From: Tetragonia tetragonoides
Lineage: Eukaryota > Streptophyta > Magnoliopsida > Caryophyllales > Aizoaceae
DNA: 64,000 nt
Reading direction: 5' to 3'
NCBI GenBank assembly: GCA_038025085.1
Contig: CM076144.1
Span: 34,067,501 to 34,131,500, forward strand
Of this stretch, positions 1 to 12,600 are shown piece after piece. The position numbers were made by a program, and so were the translations under genes. How positions within the stretch are numbered: position 1 is the stretch's first letter; every line of letters starts with the position of its first letter. The notes under the pieces are model-generated. The model had not been told where the DNA came from. It was given only the letters and a program-made list of their open reading frames with translations, and ran no database searches.

Positions 1-993
1 AATGTCATGAGCCTATCATGATGGAACAAATTAAGCTTGTTAGCAGTCGTTGAAGTAAAAGAGACGTTTTTGAAAAGTGCATACAAAAATTCCTCATCAA
101 AATGATTGATCCTTGAAGTTGAGCATCGCAGGAAACCTTATCACAAATATCAAAAACACCTGAACGCAGAACAAATCACAGTGAAGAGCAAAATAGTGTT
201 CTGTTGAGAACCCGAAAAGATTGGAGCATCCAACTCAAAGTTAGCAAATTAACAATATGAACAAGTATGGTCTGGCCTGAATTAGCTGCCAATACCAGGC
301 AGTAATGAAACACTTAGCTGTTCCAAAATAAACGCACAATGAAGCTCTTGCGCTAGAAAGCAATATACTATTCCTTAAACCTGAAGAAGAGAAGACTTAC
401 AGGGTAATATGAGAGGGATATATGGTAATTTCATTTGCTCAGAGCCAATGAGAGAGAGTTACTGGCACAAGAACGATTGACAAAAAGGAGGTGTGCACAG
501 GCGTAGATGAGAGCAGATGCAATATAGGTTAAAAAGAAGAGAGGGGGGGGGGGGTAGAGAGAAAAGGAGAAATACATTTAGACACAAAGATAACATCCTT
601 CAGATATGCGACACGGAGAAGGAAAGGATTTCCTAAGCGGGAAAAGGAACAAGGGTGACAGTACATTTGATGACGGCCATCCAAAGACAATAACAAAAGA
701 AGTTTGATAGATCATCAGGGATGGAGTATGCGCAAAGATGGAGATAGATTATGGCCTAATGGGTATGAAGGGGGGGGGGGAAGATAGACAATAGATATGC
801 AAGGAAAATTTTCAAACAACTTAAAATACAATTTGAAGAACTGATTTTACAGGACTAACTCAGCCTGAAAAGGACGAAATTTACCAAACAAAAGCTCTTC
901 GATAAGAGGGCAAAGAAATATAGTCAAATAAATTAACATTTATTCTGCCAACAGATACAACACCCAACAGCACCTGAAAGGGCAACAACTCAC
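1..993 (-). other. Intron 2 of the PTPMT1-like gene (left part)
   Basis: No coding segment is visible here on either strand. By position it is the second intron of the minus-strand PTPMT1-like gene, starting with a GT donor at 993-992. I looked for the next expected PTPMT1 exon (the IPTRDYLF region and the HCx5R loop) and did not find it, so it should lie beyond the left edge. Two G homopolymer runs occur near 543-552 and 769-779. Nothing else stands out. Confidence 0.5.
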
Positions 994-2720
994 ATGGTAG
1001 AGAGATTTAGGAACCAAAGTCTCGTAAGGCTCATTTAAAGTAATCACTCCATGAACGCCAAGCTCCTTCAAGCGCAGAACATCACCAGGGAATGGAACAG
1101 CACCTAGCAGCACAAACTGAATATACATATGTCAGGCACCACATGAACTTAAAGACATGTGAACATCAATTAAGCATATCTTTACTTGGTCTTCAAAAGT
1201 TTTAAGGGTAAACAGATATCATCTTGGTATGAGTTGATAAAAAAAAATATACTATTCGCATTGGGGTTAGGGGGACTACTGGGAAAACTAGACACATCTT
1301 ATGAGTCAGAGACTCAGAGTCACTATTTATAAACTATATACAAAATTCAATAATACTAGCTTCTCACGTCAACCACACCGTATACAACACTGGGATTAAA
1401 ATATACCAGTATGATACTTTTGAACATGAAAGAGCCCATTTTTCAGTATTTCCGTCTATGAGTATATAAAATTAAATAAAACTTTAGATACCATAAATAT
1501 GTAACCAGCAAAGTCATCCAGGAACGGAACCATAAATCTTTTCCCCATTCCCATTTTAGACAATATATGCTTTACCCAGCCTACTCCCCTATCTTAAGAA
1601 AATGTTGGGCAGTATACAATTCACATTGCTGCAGAAACAGGAAGACAAATTCTAAAACATCTTTAAGAGCACAAAAGCGTTTGTACTTTGTAGTGATTAA
1701 CAATCAATCCAATAGTACCAGCATTACTTACATATATTTACACCAGTGAAGGAAATAGTTGATACAGTAGCAAATCAAATGACATTGAGACAGAAAGCGA
1801 AATTAAAAGAATTGATTGGCATTTATCAAAAGATACCCAACAAACCGTGAATCATTTTCACTGGCAGTGTACACTACACACATGATGGAAGTACACAAAG
1901 AAATTCATGGCCCATGTACTGAACCATTGCATGCTGATGTTGCATATTTGGAGATAAGCACGAAAAATAGGAATATAAAACACAACAACGGGATTCAATA
2001 CATAATGAAGTAAAATCATCCGTGTCCAGTAGTTTAAATCTACAACAAAAGCATCATGATCTCCATTCCAGTTTTGCTCACCAGTCAATGCGACATATCC
2101 ATTTTACACCAATTCAAATCCAAACTAGTCTAGAGGTCATGCTCATGCTCAACCTCATTTTCAACATTGTATGCACTCCCTTATCAGCAGAACTATTCAT
2201 CTACAATTTATACTTACAACATACCCCCTAATCATTGAACAGCAGCATGAGTTAATTATTATACTCTATGAATGTGCACAACAAATTTACATACTGATCA
2301 ACCCTTCTCACTTAGTGACAAGCTGACAACATTAATAAACTTAACCAAAAAGAACACAGAAAACTGCAAATAAGATGAAACACAAGCCACAATCCACAAC
2401 CAGAACAAAAACTAAAAACACAACTTCAAATTCACAGAAAATAAATGAATAACCTAAAAATCATAAATTTTCACCTTATCAACACGGTCCCACCATCGGA
2501 ACTCAGCTTGACATTTGTTCCTAACAACGTTGTATAGCAAAGTAGGGTAAAACAGCACACGAGCACCTGCTCCAATCAGCACCCTTTTAGTATCCCAAAC
2601 GACGACGTTTCCATCATTTCTACAAACCCTAACATCATCATAATCATGATCATCAACGTAACGATCTTCCAAGTCACCTCCCAAAACCTCCTTTTCCCCT
2701 TCTAATTCTTCAATATGCAT
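994..2720 (-). CDS. PTPMT1: PTPMT1-like phosphatidylglycerophosphate phosphatase, 5' exons (partial)
   Basis: Two exons join in frame: 2720-2475 (82 codons) and 1116-994 (41 codons), with intron 2474-1117 bounded by GT and AG. The start is the ATG at 2720-2718, because the residues MHIEEL match the N-terminus of plant PTPMT1 proteins. Conserved blocks follow: GAGARVLFYPTLLYNVVRNK and FRWWDRVDK in exon 1, then LLGAVPFPGDV and GVITLNEPYETLVP in exon 2. In this family (dual-specificity phosphatase fold) the enzyme dephosphorylates phosphatidylglycerophosphate to phosphatidylglycerol, in cardiolipin synthesis. The catalytic HCx5R motif is encoded downstream and falls outside the window. The acidic insert at residues about 14-35 (DLEDRYVDDHDYDD) is variable among plants. 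Exons, splice sites and frame are all intact, so I take it as functional. The identification rests on remembered family sequence, not on a search. Confidence 0.88.
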
Positions 2721-3088
2721 ATCCACAAACAATTAACAATAAAAAGAAATACAATCGGGAAATAAAATTAAACTGAGAACCCTAATCAAGAAGAGCTAAA
2801 AGATTTGGATTTAACTCAAAACATATACACACACTAATTACATATACAAAACACCGATCAAAACCCTAATCGTTCGAATTCGACATCTCTCGATTGATAA
2901 AGTTAATTAAAAAGTCATAACCTAGAATCCGATCAACATGAATTGGAAGAAAATCGAGAGATAAGGATGAAACGATCAGGAGAGAGAAAAAGAGAAGATG
3001 GCGGGGAAAGAGAGGAAAGGGATCAAATTGGGGGGGAAGATTTGGGAAACACTCCACCAAATGCTCAACAAACACTGAAAATGAAAAC

Positions 3089-3128
<40 letters not shown>
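2721..3128 (-). promoter_or_regulatory. 5' leader and proximal promoter of the PTPMT1-like gene
   Basis: This is the region directly upstream of the PTPMT1-like ATG. On the gene's sense strand it carries a perfect (CT)19 tract at 3128-3091, followed by pyrimidine-rich DNA. CT/GA microsatellites just upstream of start codons are common in plant 5' leaders and core promoters. No convincing TATA box was identified. A plus-strand open frame over 2943-3287 is a by-product of the (GA)n repeat and is not called as a gene. Confidence 0.45.
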
Positions 3129-3129
<1 letters not shown>

Positions 3130-3389
3130 CAGTGAAGAGTATTAGAGGACAAATTTGGGAGAGGAGTTATAAATGGTCCAAGTTTTTGTTTTTTTTTTCC
3201 TTTTTGTTTTTGGATGACATATTCTGGATTTTTGATGACGTCAAGGGGAGGTTTTGTGTAGAGAGTACCACGTCAGAACACCAATAAAAAAAGTAGTCTA
3301 ATCCTGATCTTGTCTCCCACATACTATTAATATTTAATAATATAGAAGGATTCTGCTATCAAAAAAATAATATATATATATATATATAT

Positions 3390-4036
3390 GAATCAAGTTT
3401 CGGTGCGAACTCAAGATATTTGCGAATAATGTAAACTCTTAATCTAGACCATCTATTTTATAATCAGTGGCTCAAATTAAACATGCTTTAAATATTGAAT
3501 CTATTAAAAAAAAAGAGACAACAAACACACTGATTGATGAAGTCCCTCACCCAAATGAATCAAATGTATAGCAAATTAGCAATAGCACGCATATATTGAA
3601 TGTACAGCGCGCATCACGCATCACGCATCACGGATCAGCACTCATTTTCACACTCCCGCTCCCGCCTCTCTCTCTCTCTCTCTCTCTCCTCACTTAACTA
3701 GTCCTCACCAAGTGGCTCACTGGTGCCGGCAAACCTCCGGTTCGGTCAGCCGCCGTCAAGTGAGTCAAGTAACTGCTGGTGACCCTCATACGGTAGTGCT
3801 GGTGCTGGATGAACAAGGTGGGCATTCTATCAGGGAGGGAGAGAGTGACAGGGAGGAGAGAGACTGAGAGTTGGTGAGTGGTGATAGGGTGGGCATCCTA
3901 TCGGGGAGTGAGACTGTAAAAAAAAAAGGAAAACACGGAATGAAACAATCACAGCCATTTAACGTTACAAATGGATGGCTATGATTTGAGTTCGCATAGT
4001 TCGCACAAATAGAATGGTTCACACCAGATCTGGACT
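3390..4036. mobile_element. Small non-autonomous TIR element flanked by (TA)n
   Basis: The two ends are imperfect inverted repeats. The left end reads GAATCAAGTTTCGGTGCGAA and the reverse complement of the right end reads GAGTCCAGATCTGGTGTGAA. The element lies between (TA)n tracts at about 3370-3389 and 4037-4056. It has no coding capacity. It contains a triplicated GCATCAC motif (3610-3632) and a CT tract near 3665-3690. The superfamily is unclear. Insertion at TA repeats and the loose TIRs fit a Mutator-like non-autonomous element, but target duplications cannot be read inside the TA repeat. Confidence 0.55.
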
Positions 4037-4058
4037 CATATATATATATATATATAGA

Positions 4059-7000
4059 GGGTCGGGATTTGGTGAGATCTTATATGAGAGTATGAGATCA
4101 AATCGTAGCCATTAGATCTTCAAGCGGACGGTCCAGATCGCACGCTCATTAATGGCAAAATTGTAATTTATCGATAGCTATCTAAGTTGCAATCTCAACC
4201 CGTGTTGCTTCACTTTCTCTCTCCTTCTCTCTCTTTCCAGTTTCCACCCATGGCCTCCCTCAAAACTCTGATTCTCTCCCATCAAAGAAAAAAAACTGAT
4301 TCTCTCTCCATGATTCTCTCTCCACGATTCTCCGCCATTGACGAGGTATGTTTCGTACTGCATATGTTTTCTTACTAACAAATTTGAACGAGATTTGATT
4401 TGTTGTTTTAGGGATTTGATTTTTTTCGATTGAGAACTCGGTGTGCCCTAATTTCGCATGTTATGAGTAATTCACATAAAAAGAAACTTAGTAGTTGTAG
4501 TTATACTCATAACTCATCGTTTGGGTTTCGATTTAGGTTCTGTGAGTATTGGAAGTTTACTAAATTATTACTCTTGTGGTGGAGCAGAAGATATGGAGCT
4601 TGTCCTGGTGAGAACATGAACATGGAAGTTGATAATGGTGAAAAATTGGAGGAAGGTATAATTTTAGTGTACCAATGGTATTGTTTTTAGTGTACTTATG
4701 CCTATTAATTGGATTAATGTGGTGGATTTTTCTGTAGTTTAACTTGTTTATATGTGAAGCGGATGTTTGATATTTATCTATCAGTTTTATAATTGGTATG
4801 GTGCTCTTGATTTATCCAGTTATAGTCACTTGAAAGTGTGTTTTGAAACCAACAGCGACTTTTGTGTTTAAGTTGATAGTTTCCTATAACTTCCCCTTAA
4901 CCATGCTCTAGTTAAACATTTCCGTGACTTGTCTGGGCAAAATATGTAATGTTAATCACTCTACCTTGACCAAGAGTGAGGACCTAAATGGCTAAATGTT
5001 CAGAAATTAAACTCTTAATGCAATGCATAGAAACCAAAGGTACATGTTATGTATGTCAAGGTACATGTTATAAATATCAAAGGTACGTTAGCTATAAGCC
5101 AAAGATACATGATGTATATGTCAAAGATACTGAGAATGTACATGTCAAAGGTACTGATGATTGAGCAGGTAGAATACAAAATTGTAGAGATGGGCTATCT
5201 CAGGTTCTACTTGGCTCCCAAGATTGAAGAGGATGAAGCTAAATCATAGTTTACTATTTGTGTAGTCTGTTTTCTTGCTGCTACTTTTGAATTTAGGAAC
5301 TTTTTTTTTTAGATAAAGAGGAATTAAAAATAGCATTTTCTGATTTCTCCTGGGATCTTTCTCATGCACTTTGGCGTCTAGTGAAAAGTGGGGGAAACTC
5401 ATTTTCAGTACTGTTTACCATATCTGATCCATGCATAAAGTGTTAGCATAGGTTGTTTTCTTCTATAATTAGTAGGCACATTGTAATTTTTGGTTTCAGT
5501 ATTCTGTAACAACAATTTATTCCTAAAGCTTTGTAGTTTGCTTTGGAATTGATATCTGATTCTGTGTGTCAATTTTTGAAAATGTCCTGTCCCTTGCAAT
5601 TGTTGCCAATCTTGCCATGAGTTCAAGGACATCTTAGGAGTATTAGGAAACTCATTTTCGGTGCTGTTTTCCATATCTGATTTATGCATAATGTGTTAGC
5701 AATAGGATGGGTTGGTTTTACAAATAGACATCATGAGGTTTCATATCAGTAATCTGTAACTGAAATCCCGAAAATACTAAAGTGATGATATGAGCAGTAA
5801 CTCAAAAGGATAGACACAAAGGAGTAAAAATAAATTATCTGACTTGCTTGTATACATAGGGGGATGGAAAATGAGGAAAATGAGCGAGATGATACATATA
5901 CTGGTATGAAAGTCAAAGTCAAAAAAAAAAAGAAAGTATGTAGACATAAGTCCATAACAGTAAGGAGTATTACTTGCGTATGGGTGGTTTCTCCCCTATT
6001 GACCATGGACAGGACTGGGTGAGATTGTTGTTAATAATTAGTTACTCCGACAATACAAGAGAAGCAGTGTAGTGAATGGTTTTTGCTAGGAAGTTGAATA
6101 TATTTGGTTCAAGCCTCTGGCTATCTATATAAGTAGCCTACCTCTCCCATGGAATCAGACTCCTATAACACAACTTATCCTCACACATATTCTCTCCTAG
6201 CTAGGTAGCACCAATTAAGCCAAGTTCATCTCTCTGTTTCTTTGATCCCCTGTTGCCTCCATACCCCTAACCACTATAATATAATGGCAACTGATCATTA
6301 GCCCCTCTCCCTTGGCTTCTAAAAAACGCAGCAGCGGTGATGATGGTATAGTTTTAGTGTACCTGTGGTGTAATTGAGTTGGTTTTATCCTAGCGTAGCT
6401 GTTTGCTTTGAACCGATGATAGGAAATCAAGGGTCTATAAAACATATGGCTTCTCTTCATATCTGTGCATCTACTGGCGAAGGAAAAGCATTGGATATCC
6501 AAGACATATTATTGATTTCCTTTTCCTAGTCAACCTTCTGATTATGCTAATGTTATATAGATGAGGGCAAGCAGTTTTACCGGTCATGTGCAATTTAGCT
6601 CCCAGATCTACCACGGCATATGACAGACTGAAGTGCTCGGAGTGGAGAAAGTTGGTCAATCTCAGTGATAAAAATGTTGTGTGTTAATAAACAGGTTCTT
6701 TGTGAGTAGTTAATATTGAACCGGCATAACAAAAGAGACAGGCCCTTCTACAATCAAGATATCTTACAATCTTGTAATATCAACACTCCACTCTATTTAA
6801 TTTTCTACCATGTCCGATCTTCGTTTATTTCTAGGTACTCTTAGCCATGGGTTGAAGAGAAGTCTGGGACATTCCTTATTGGTAAAAGAATCCACCACAC
6901 ATGATCCCTTTACTTAGGCAGCAATTTGCCCTCTCACATTAAGAAAATATTAATCTCAAAAGCACACACTAGCTGGGAAGCTACTCAGTCCTCACAAAAT

Positions 7001-7605
7001 AAGCTTAATGTGAAAGCTAATTATGGAAAAGTTCAACTACATTTATTGACATTCCAGCATTGCATCATTGTTAAGTAGCCAAAATACCCTAGTTGAGAGT
7101 ACATATGATAATATTAACAAATTCTCAAGCCAAGAGTCTAAGTACATATGATAATATTAACAAATTCTCAAGACAGGTCAAGAAGAATGAATCAAACAGC
7201 TCAGATGCTAAAATGACAGCACCATAACCGTGCATTCACTAAGCACTCACTTGCAGCTCTATCTTGTTTGTAACCAAATAAACCCAGCAATCAACTTTCC
7301 ACTAAGCACATTCTTCAATCTCAATAGGTGAATCCAAGAGAAAAACAAGAGCATTAGCCCCCCTCCCCCCTCCCCCCTCCCCCCTCTTTTGGTTTCTTAT
7401 GGTGGAGAAGGCACAAGTTCAAGTGCAACTCAAAACAAAATATATCGGAATAACAATCTGTCCAGCACCTAGAAATACTGTTCTTGAGGTCAAAATATAT
7501 CATGGGTTTATACAAAATTATAACAAAGGTACACGAAAAAAATATCAAAAGTACACTAATATTATATCAAAGGTACACTAAACCTATATCAAAGGTACAC
7601 ACAAC
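4059..7605 (+). mobile_element. Element C: truncated large TIR element of the A/B/C family
   Basis: The left end GGGTCGGGATTTGGTGAG is followed by TATGAGATCAAATC and, about 90 bp in, by CATTAATGGCAAAATTGTAA. The same terminal and subterminal motifs occur in inverse orientation at the right end of element B (near 23925-24032). Motifs of the form CAAAGGTACATG recur at 5035-5160 and CAAAGGTACACT at 7525-7600. Opposite-strand forms (AGTGTACC...GGTAT) lie near 4668 and 6356. This echoes the array layout in B. No matching right terminus was found before the unrelated tandem repeat at 7786, so the 3' end is missing and the stated end is approximate. Small open frames (for example 4187-4378) resemble no family I know. 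A 43-bp tandem duplication (7099-7172) and a C-rich tract (7358-7385) lie inside. Confidence 0.5.
7099..7172. repeat. 43-bp tandem duplication
   Basis: Two near-identical copies start at 7099 and 7142, each with the core GTACATATGATAATATTAAC. They lie within element C and have no coding meaning. A local duplication by replication slippage is the simplest explanation. Confidence 0.8.
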
Positions 7606-7785
7606 TATAAATATAAAAGATATTAATTTATCATTTCTTTTTATTATCTTTTAATTATCTTTACTGGTGTGTTTTTTAGCATTTCACCTTTTACTTTTCG
7701 ATTAAAGATGCACATGTTAAATAATAGTTTGAACAAACTATGTATCGTTTAACTAAAATTTGTTTATACGTGGGTCAAATTGGAG

Positions 7786-8447
7786 GTTATGTCACAAGTG
7801 ACCAATTGACATGCAACTAATATTTGTGAGGATAAACGCAAGAACTGTGACAAGAGTTACATTTTGAGTTACCTTTTTTTTAACCCTTTTTTGTACTACA
7901 ATTTGGGTCACCATTTTTTTGAATTTTATATTTGTGGGTATGCAAGCATATCTAATTCCTATTTGTTGGTATACGTGCACTAGATAAGGTGACAACAATT
8001 ACATTTTGGGTCACCATTTTTATTATGATTGATGATTCTGGTGATTTGTGGGTATTGTATAGGAGTTAGCAATAGTAATGTGACATGACAATTGATACGT
8101 GTCTAATCTTAAGGGGATAAGCATAGGTAATGTGACAAGAGTCACATATAGAGTCATTATTTTTTTATTAAGTTTTATATTTACAGGTTTAAGGACAGGG
8201 TACATTGCAAGTGATGTTTGACTGATGATATTTGTGAGGTAACATGTGAGTAGTTGACTAATCTTTGAAATTATATTCTAAAAAATAACTTATGGAATTA
8301 TTGTAATGTAAAAAGGTTATACATTTAGTCCCCTTTTTTTTTAATTATTAATTCTATATTTATGGGTACAAGTACCGATTACGTGACAATTGACATACAA
8401 CGAATATTTATAGGAAAAATACATGTATTTAGACATTAAATCACATG

Positions 8448-8448
<1 letters not shown>
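7786..8448. repeat. Degenerate tandem repeat, roughly 150-bp period
   Basis: About four diverged copies start near 7848, 7990, 8136 and 8306. Each has a GTGACAAGAGTTACATTT-type head, a T-rich stretch and a TATATTTGTGGGTA-like tail. Related short segments (GTGACAATTGACATACAACG) recur near 7788, 8088 and 8383. There is no coding potential. It may be an old minisatellite, or the decayed right part of element C. Confidence 0.5.

Positions 8449-8533
<85 letters not shown>
8449..8533. repeat. (TA)n microsatellite
   Basis: About 85 bp of uninterrupted TA repeat directly abut the left end of the MITE at 8534. A smaller (TC)n plus (TA)n tract follows that MITE at about 8847-8906. These TA islands mark several element boundaries in this window. 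Confidence 0.95.
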
Positions 8534-8535
<2 letters not shown>

Positions 8536-8843
8536 AGTGCAAGCGAGCCGATGCACTCGCGAGCAGCTCGTGAACATACTTGGTCAAAGCTCGGTCAAAG
8601 CTTGTTTAATAATAAAGGAGCCGAGCACGAGCACTCCTAAACTAAGCTCATTTAGTATTTTCATGGGTGATAATGCCTTTAAAACTACTGTGCTCGCGAG
8701 CAGCTCGTGAACGGCTCGGTCAAAACTTGGTCACAACTCGTTTAAAATTGGCTCGATAAGAAACGAGCCGAGCATAAGCACCAATATGATGTTCGTTTAA
8801 TAAACGAGCCGAGCACGAACACAAAAATACTCGGCTCGTTTGC

Positions 8844-8848
<5 letters not shown>
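8534..8848. mobile_element. 315-bp TIR MITE rich in CGAGCCGAGC motifs
   Basis: The left end GGAGTGCAAGCGAGCCGA and the inverted right end GAGGTGCAAACGAGCCGA form terminal inverted repeats. The interior repeats CTCGCGAGCAGCTCGTGAAC and ACGAGCCGAGCACGA in both orientations, so it is GC-richer than its surroundings. It has no open frame and is a non-autonomous DNA element. Repeats with this wording are common in dicot genomes. It lies between (TA)n and (TC)n/(TA)n tracts, so target duplications cannot be read. Confidence 0.65.
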
Positions 8849-8910
<62 letters not shown>

Positions 8911-9049
8911 TTGGATCACATGAGAGCAGTTATACCATGAAAGCATGAGAGCACTTCCTTAAATCTTATTCAATCTAAGATTCAGATTTACTCATTCACC
9001 AAACACACATGCCATTCATTAATGGCATTTCAGTAATTTGGACATAACC

Positions 9050-9695
9050 CACACCCCCCCAAACCCTAACCCCCCAAACCCTACCCCTCAAAGTCCCAAA
9101 CCCTAGCCCTCCAAACCCTAGCCCCCAACCCTAACCCTTAAACCCTAACCTCCTAACCCTTACCCTCCAAACCCTCAACCCCCCCCCAACCCTAACCCCC
9201 CAAACCCTAACCCCTAACCCCAACCCCCAAACCCTAACCCACAACCCCAACCCCCAGACCCTAACCTCCCAACCCTTACCCCCTCCAAACCCTAATGCCC
9301 TAAACCCTAACCCCCACCCCCAAACCCCCACCCCCCAAACCCCCACCCCCCAAACCCTAATCCCCACCCCTAAACCGCCCCAACCCTCACCCCCAAACCC
9401 TAACCCTAACCCTCTCCAAACCCTAACTCTAACCATAACCCTAACCCTCTCCAAACCCTAACTCTAACCCTAACCCTCCAAACCCTAACCCTGAAACCCT
9501 CCAACCCTGCCTAAACCATAAACCCTAACACTCCAAACCCTAACACCCCAACCCTAACCCTCAAACCCTAATCCCCAAACCCTAACCCTAACCCCCTAAA
9601 CCCTAAACCCTAGCCCCCCAACTCCTAACACAACAAACCCTAACCCTCAAACCCTAGCTCCAAACCCTAACCCAAAACCCTAACCCCCCAAACCC
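9050..9695. repeat. Degenerate telomere-like repeat, left block
   Basis: This block is made of loose repeats of CCCTAAA, CCCTAAC and CCCCAAACCCTAA, matching the plant telomere unit (CCCTAAA) with many variants. The C-rich strand reads left to right. Array regularity is low, so this is an interstitial telomere-like sequence inside a transposon and not a chromosome end. The long minus-strand frame at 9131-9454 encodes only a low-complexity G/V/W/L/R protein and is an artefact of the repeat. Confidence 0.85.
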
Positions 9696-12600
9696 CACTA
9701 CATCAAAAGTGGGATACTACGTCGGTATTTTAAGGCATACCACGTCGGTTTTTATACCGATGTAATAGAGGGGCAATGTAGTACATGTACCATTATAACG
9801 TCGGTTTTCTGTGAAAAACCGAGGTGAAAAGTTAGCTACAACGTCGGTTTTTATAAAAAAACCGATGTAGAGGCTTGGGTACAACGTCAATTTTTTTGTA
9901 AAAAACTGATGTCATAGGCTTAGATACGAAGTCGGTTTTTTCGTAGAACCGATGTGAAATGTTGGGGTTTAACATCTGTTTTGTTTAAAAACCGATGTTG
10001 TATGTGTTCTTGATTTGTAAAAAAAAAAAAATTAATTGAAGAACCTGCCCAATTACTAAATCTGAAAGAATAAAGAATATTATTAGTAAACCACCAACAA
10101 ACTTGACATTTATTAATTGTTACAAGTACACAGAATATGGGAAAAACAAATTTTTTCTTATTTTTAAAGGTAATACATCAGCTGTGACAATATCACACTA
10201 ACATCTGTTTTTGCAACCTATGCTTCATTAGAAACTTGCTGGTATCTTCGTCTCAGTGCTCTTGCTGCCTTGATCCCTCTTGCCCCCCTTAGTTCTTCAT
10301 CAATCTATGTCACAATAAGCATAACACCAGTATCCCAAAACTCCAAAAAGGAATTTGAGAAATATAAGAAGCGAACGTTTTTCAAGCCCTTCTTACTTTA
10401 ACAGAAACCTTAAACCCATCAACACTTATTCTTCTTCTGTACTCGTGCTAAGGGATTGCTTGATCTAGACAGGAATGCAGACAAAACTACTGTTGCTGGT
10501 TGCTCCGTTGGTTGGGCTTCTGCACTGCTGATTTTCTCTGCTAGAATGTTTATCAAAGCTGATGCAGCTGTTGCTGGTTACCTGACCTGCTGCAAATGCT
10601 GGCTATGCTTCTGGTGCTTGTCGTAGACTTGCTGCTACTTGAGAGGTGGTCGCGGTCCTTATGCAGGTCTAAGTAGACAGACATTCGTGTCTGTTCTTGA
10701 GAAATTAAACCTGACTCAAGGGATCAGATATGGACCCAGCAAAATAGAGAATCATAAATCAAGTTAAGATTCTTAAATTTATCTCCAATAAAAATAAACA
10801 GAAACATTTTTGTAAAGCATTTCTAATGTGTGTAAAATAAATATAGTCGATATCACACAACAAGGCTAATAAGTAGTTGACCTTCAAATGTGCTAGCATT
10901 TGGTGAGCAAAATCAATTAAACAAAAATCAATATAAATCAATAAGAAAAACAATTAGCATTATGCAAGAGCTCCCATACATACAGTACAAGCATTACTCC
11001 TTCCACATTGCAGGTTATAATCAAAAGTTGGAAACCTCACACATAGAAGCTTTATAAGAGAAGCCGAAAGATAATAGAGGGACATTTGCCTTACCATTCC
11101 AATATAAAAGTATGAAATACAACAATAACCAATGCTTGATGATTGATCCAAAGGGTCAAAAGCAGCACAATATCTGAAATTGATACGTAAATGATCTCAA
11201 TATGAGGAAAATAAACAAAAGAAAATTAAAAGAAAGAGACAAAGAGCCGAACAAAATAGTCAATATTGTATGACCACTAAGAATACAAATTGAAAAGATA
11301 GCCCACATTGAAGAATCAACCAACAAGTCCAACTTTTATACAACTAAAAGAGATCAGAACTCAGAAGCACGCTGATTTATAAACAGCATACAAGGAACTC
11401 CTCTCCCTCTGTCTCTTAGAGAACAAGAAATACAATGAACATGTAACTAAAGATTCATTAACTCAATAGAATTTCCATGTCAAGCCATTAAGACTACTCA
11501 GGGGTGTCCCCATCTCATATAGTCTTCATGTAAGCTGATCATAGCTGAATAATAATGAGAATAAAATCTTCCAAAGAGATGATCAATAAGAGAGGTCTAC
11601 AGGGTAACATCCTATATACACTAACAATTCTGGATCAATTCCGCGTACTAGGATGCAAATAATTCGTGAAACTGTGCAAAATCATCTGGATTATTTAGAA
11701 CACTAAAACAGAAAGTATTTAGCTATTTTCCTACTTTAAGCACTTCAATTTAAGCTCTACTTTAGATTCACCACTGTGCGACCTGATTTATACATGCATT
11801 TTAAGTCTTGAAATGCAGCAAATTGGTGGTTTAAAGCCATCATGACAGTTCAGAGTTTCAGTACACAAAATGCAGTACAACATGATAAAGCATTCGTTTC
11901 AGCCCAGAAAATCAATTTTTAGCTAAGCTCCTTTAAAATCCACTTGGAAGCTTATATTCACTCAAGTTGCAACTTCTCATACCAAATGAAACATTAGTTA
12001 AAGATGCAAAAATTTAGCTAGTAACCATTCAAAAAATAAGTTGGCTTTGCTGCGGCATACTAAACTTTTAAACATAATATTCTAAATCTAGCTAGTAAAC
12101 ATGCCCCAACTCGAACTGAATACAACCCAAACAATCAAATATCCTATGCCGTTTTCTTCCCACCAACATAATTAACACACGAGCATAGAGAGAATGAGAG
12201 AAATTCACCTGTTTGAATCAAAGAGCCATCCAACGCAACTCCAACCAATTTCTACATCATAAAATCTGTAACAGATTAGGGGACATAAGCACTCAACATC
12301 AAATCCATCAATAATTTGAGCAAAATTTGAGGAAAATTAGGGATAATCAACCAAATTACGAAATACATTAAGAAAAACGGCTAAAATCCTTACCAATAGC
12401 GCTGGGAAAATTTAGAGACTATCAGAACTCCCAAATTTTAGGCAGGAAGTTTCTCACTCACGTTTTCAACATATCAAACAATTGTATACTCGAAACTTAG
12501 ATTAATACCCAGCACTTTGGAGAAAGACAATGAAACCGAACATTGTTCAATAACAGATCTGCAAAAACAAAACACCCAATTTTTATTTGAGTCGCGAAAG

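Noticed and set aside
2943..3287. 114-codon frame with RERERE repeat
   Set aside because: It is the (GA)n tract of the PTPMT1-like promoter read on the wrong strand.
4187..4378. 63-codon frame with MASLKTLILSHQRKK
   Set aside because: It is CT-rich transposon DNA with an equally long frame on the other strand and no family resemblance.
8423..8710. 95-codon frame with a long YI repeat
   Set aside because: It translates the (TA)n microsatellite and the MITE.
9131..9454. 107-codon minus-strand frame rich in G, V, W, L and R
   Set aside because: It is a translation of the telomere-like repeat, without codon structure or homology.
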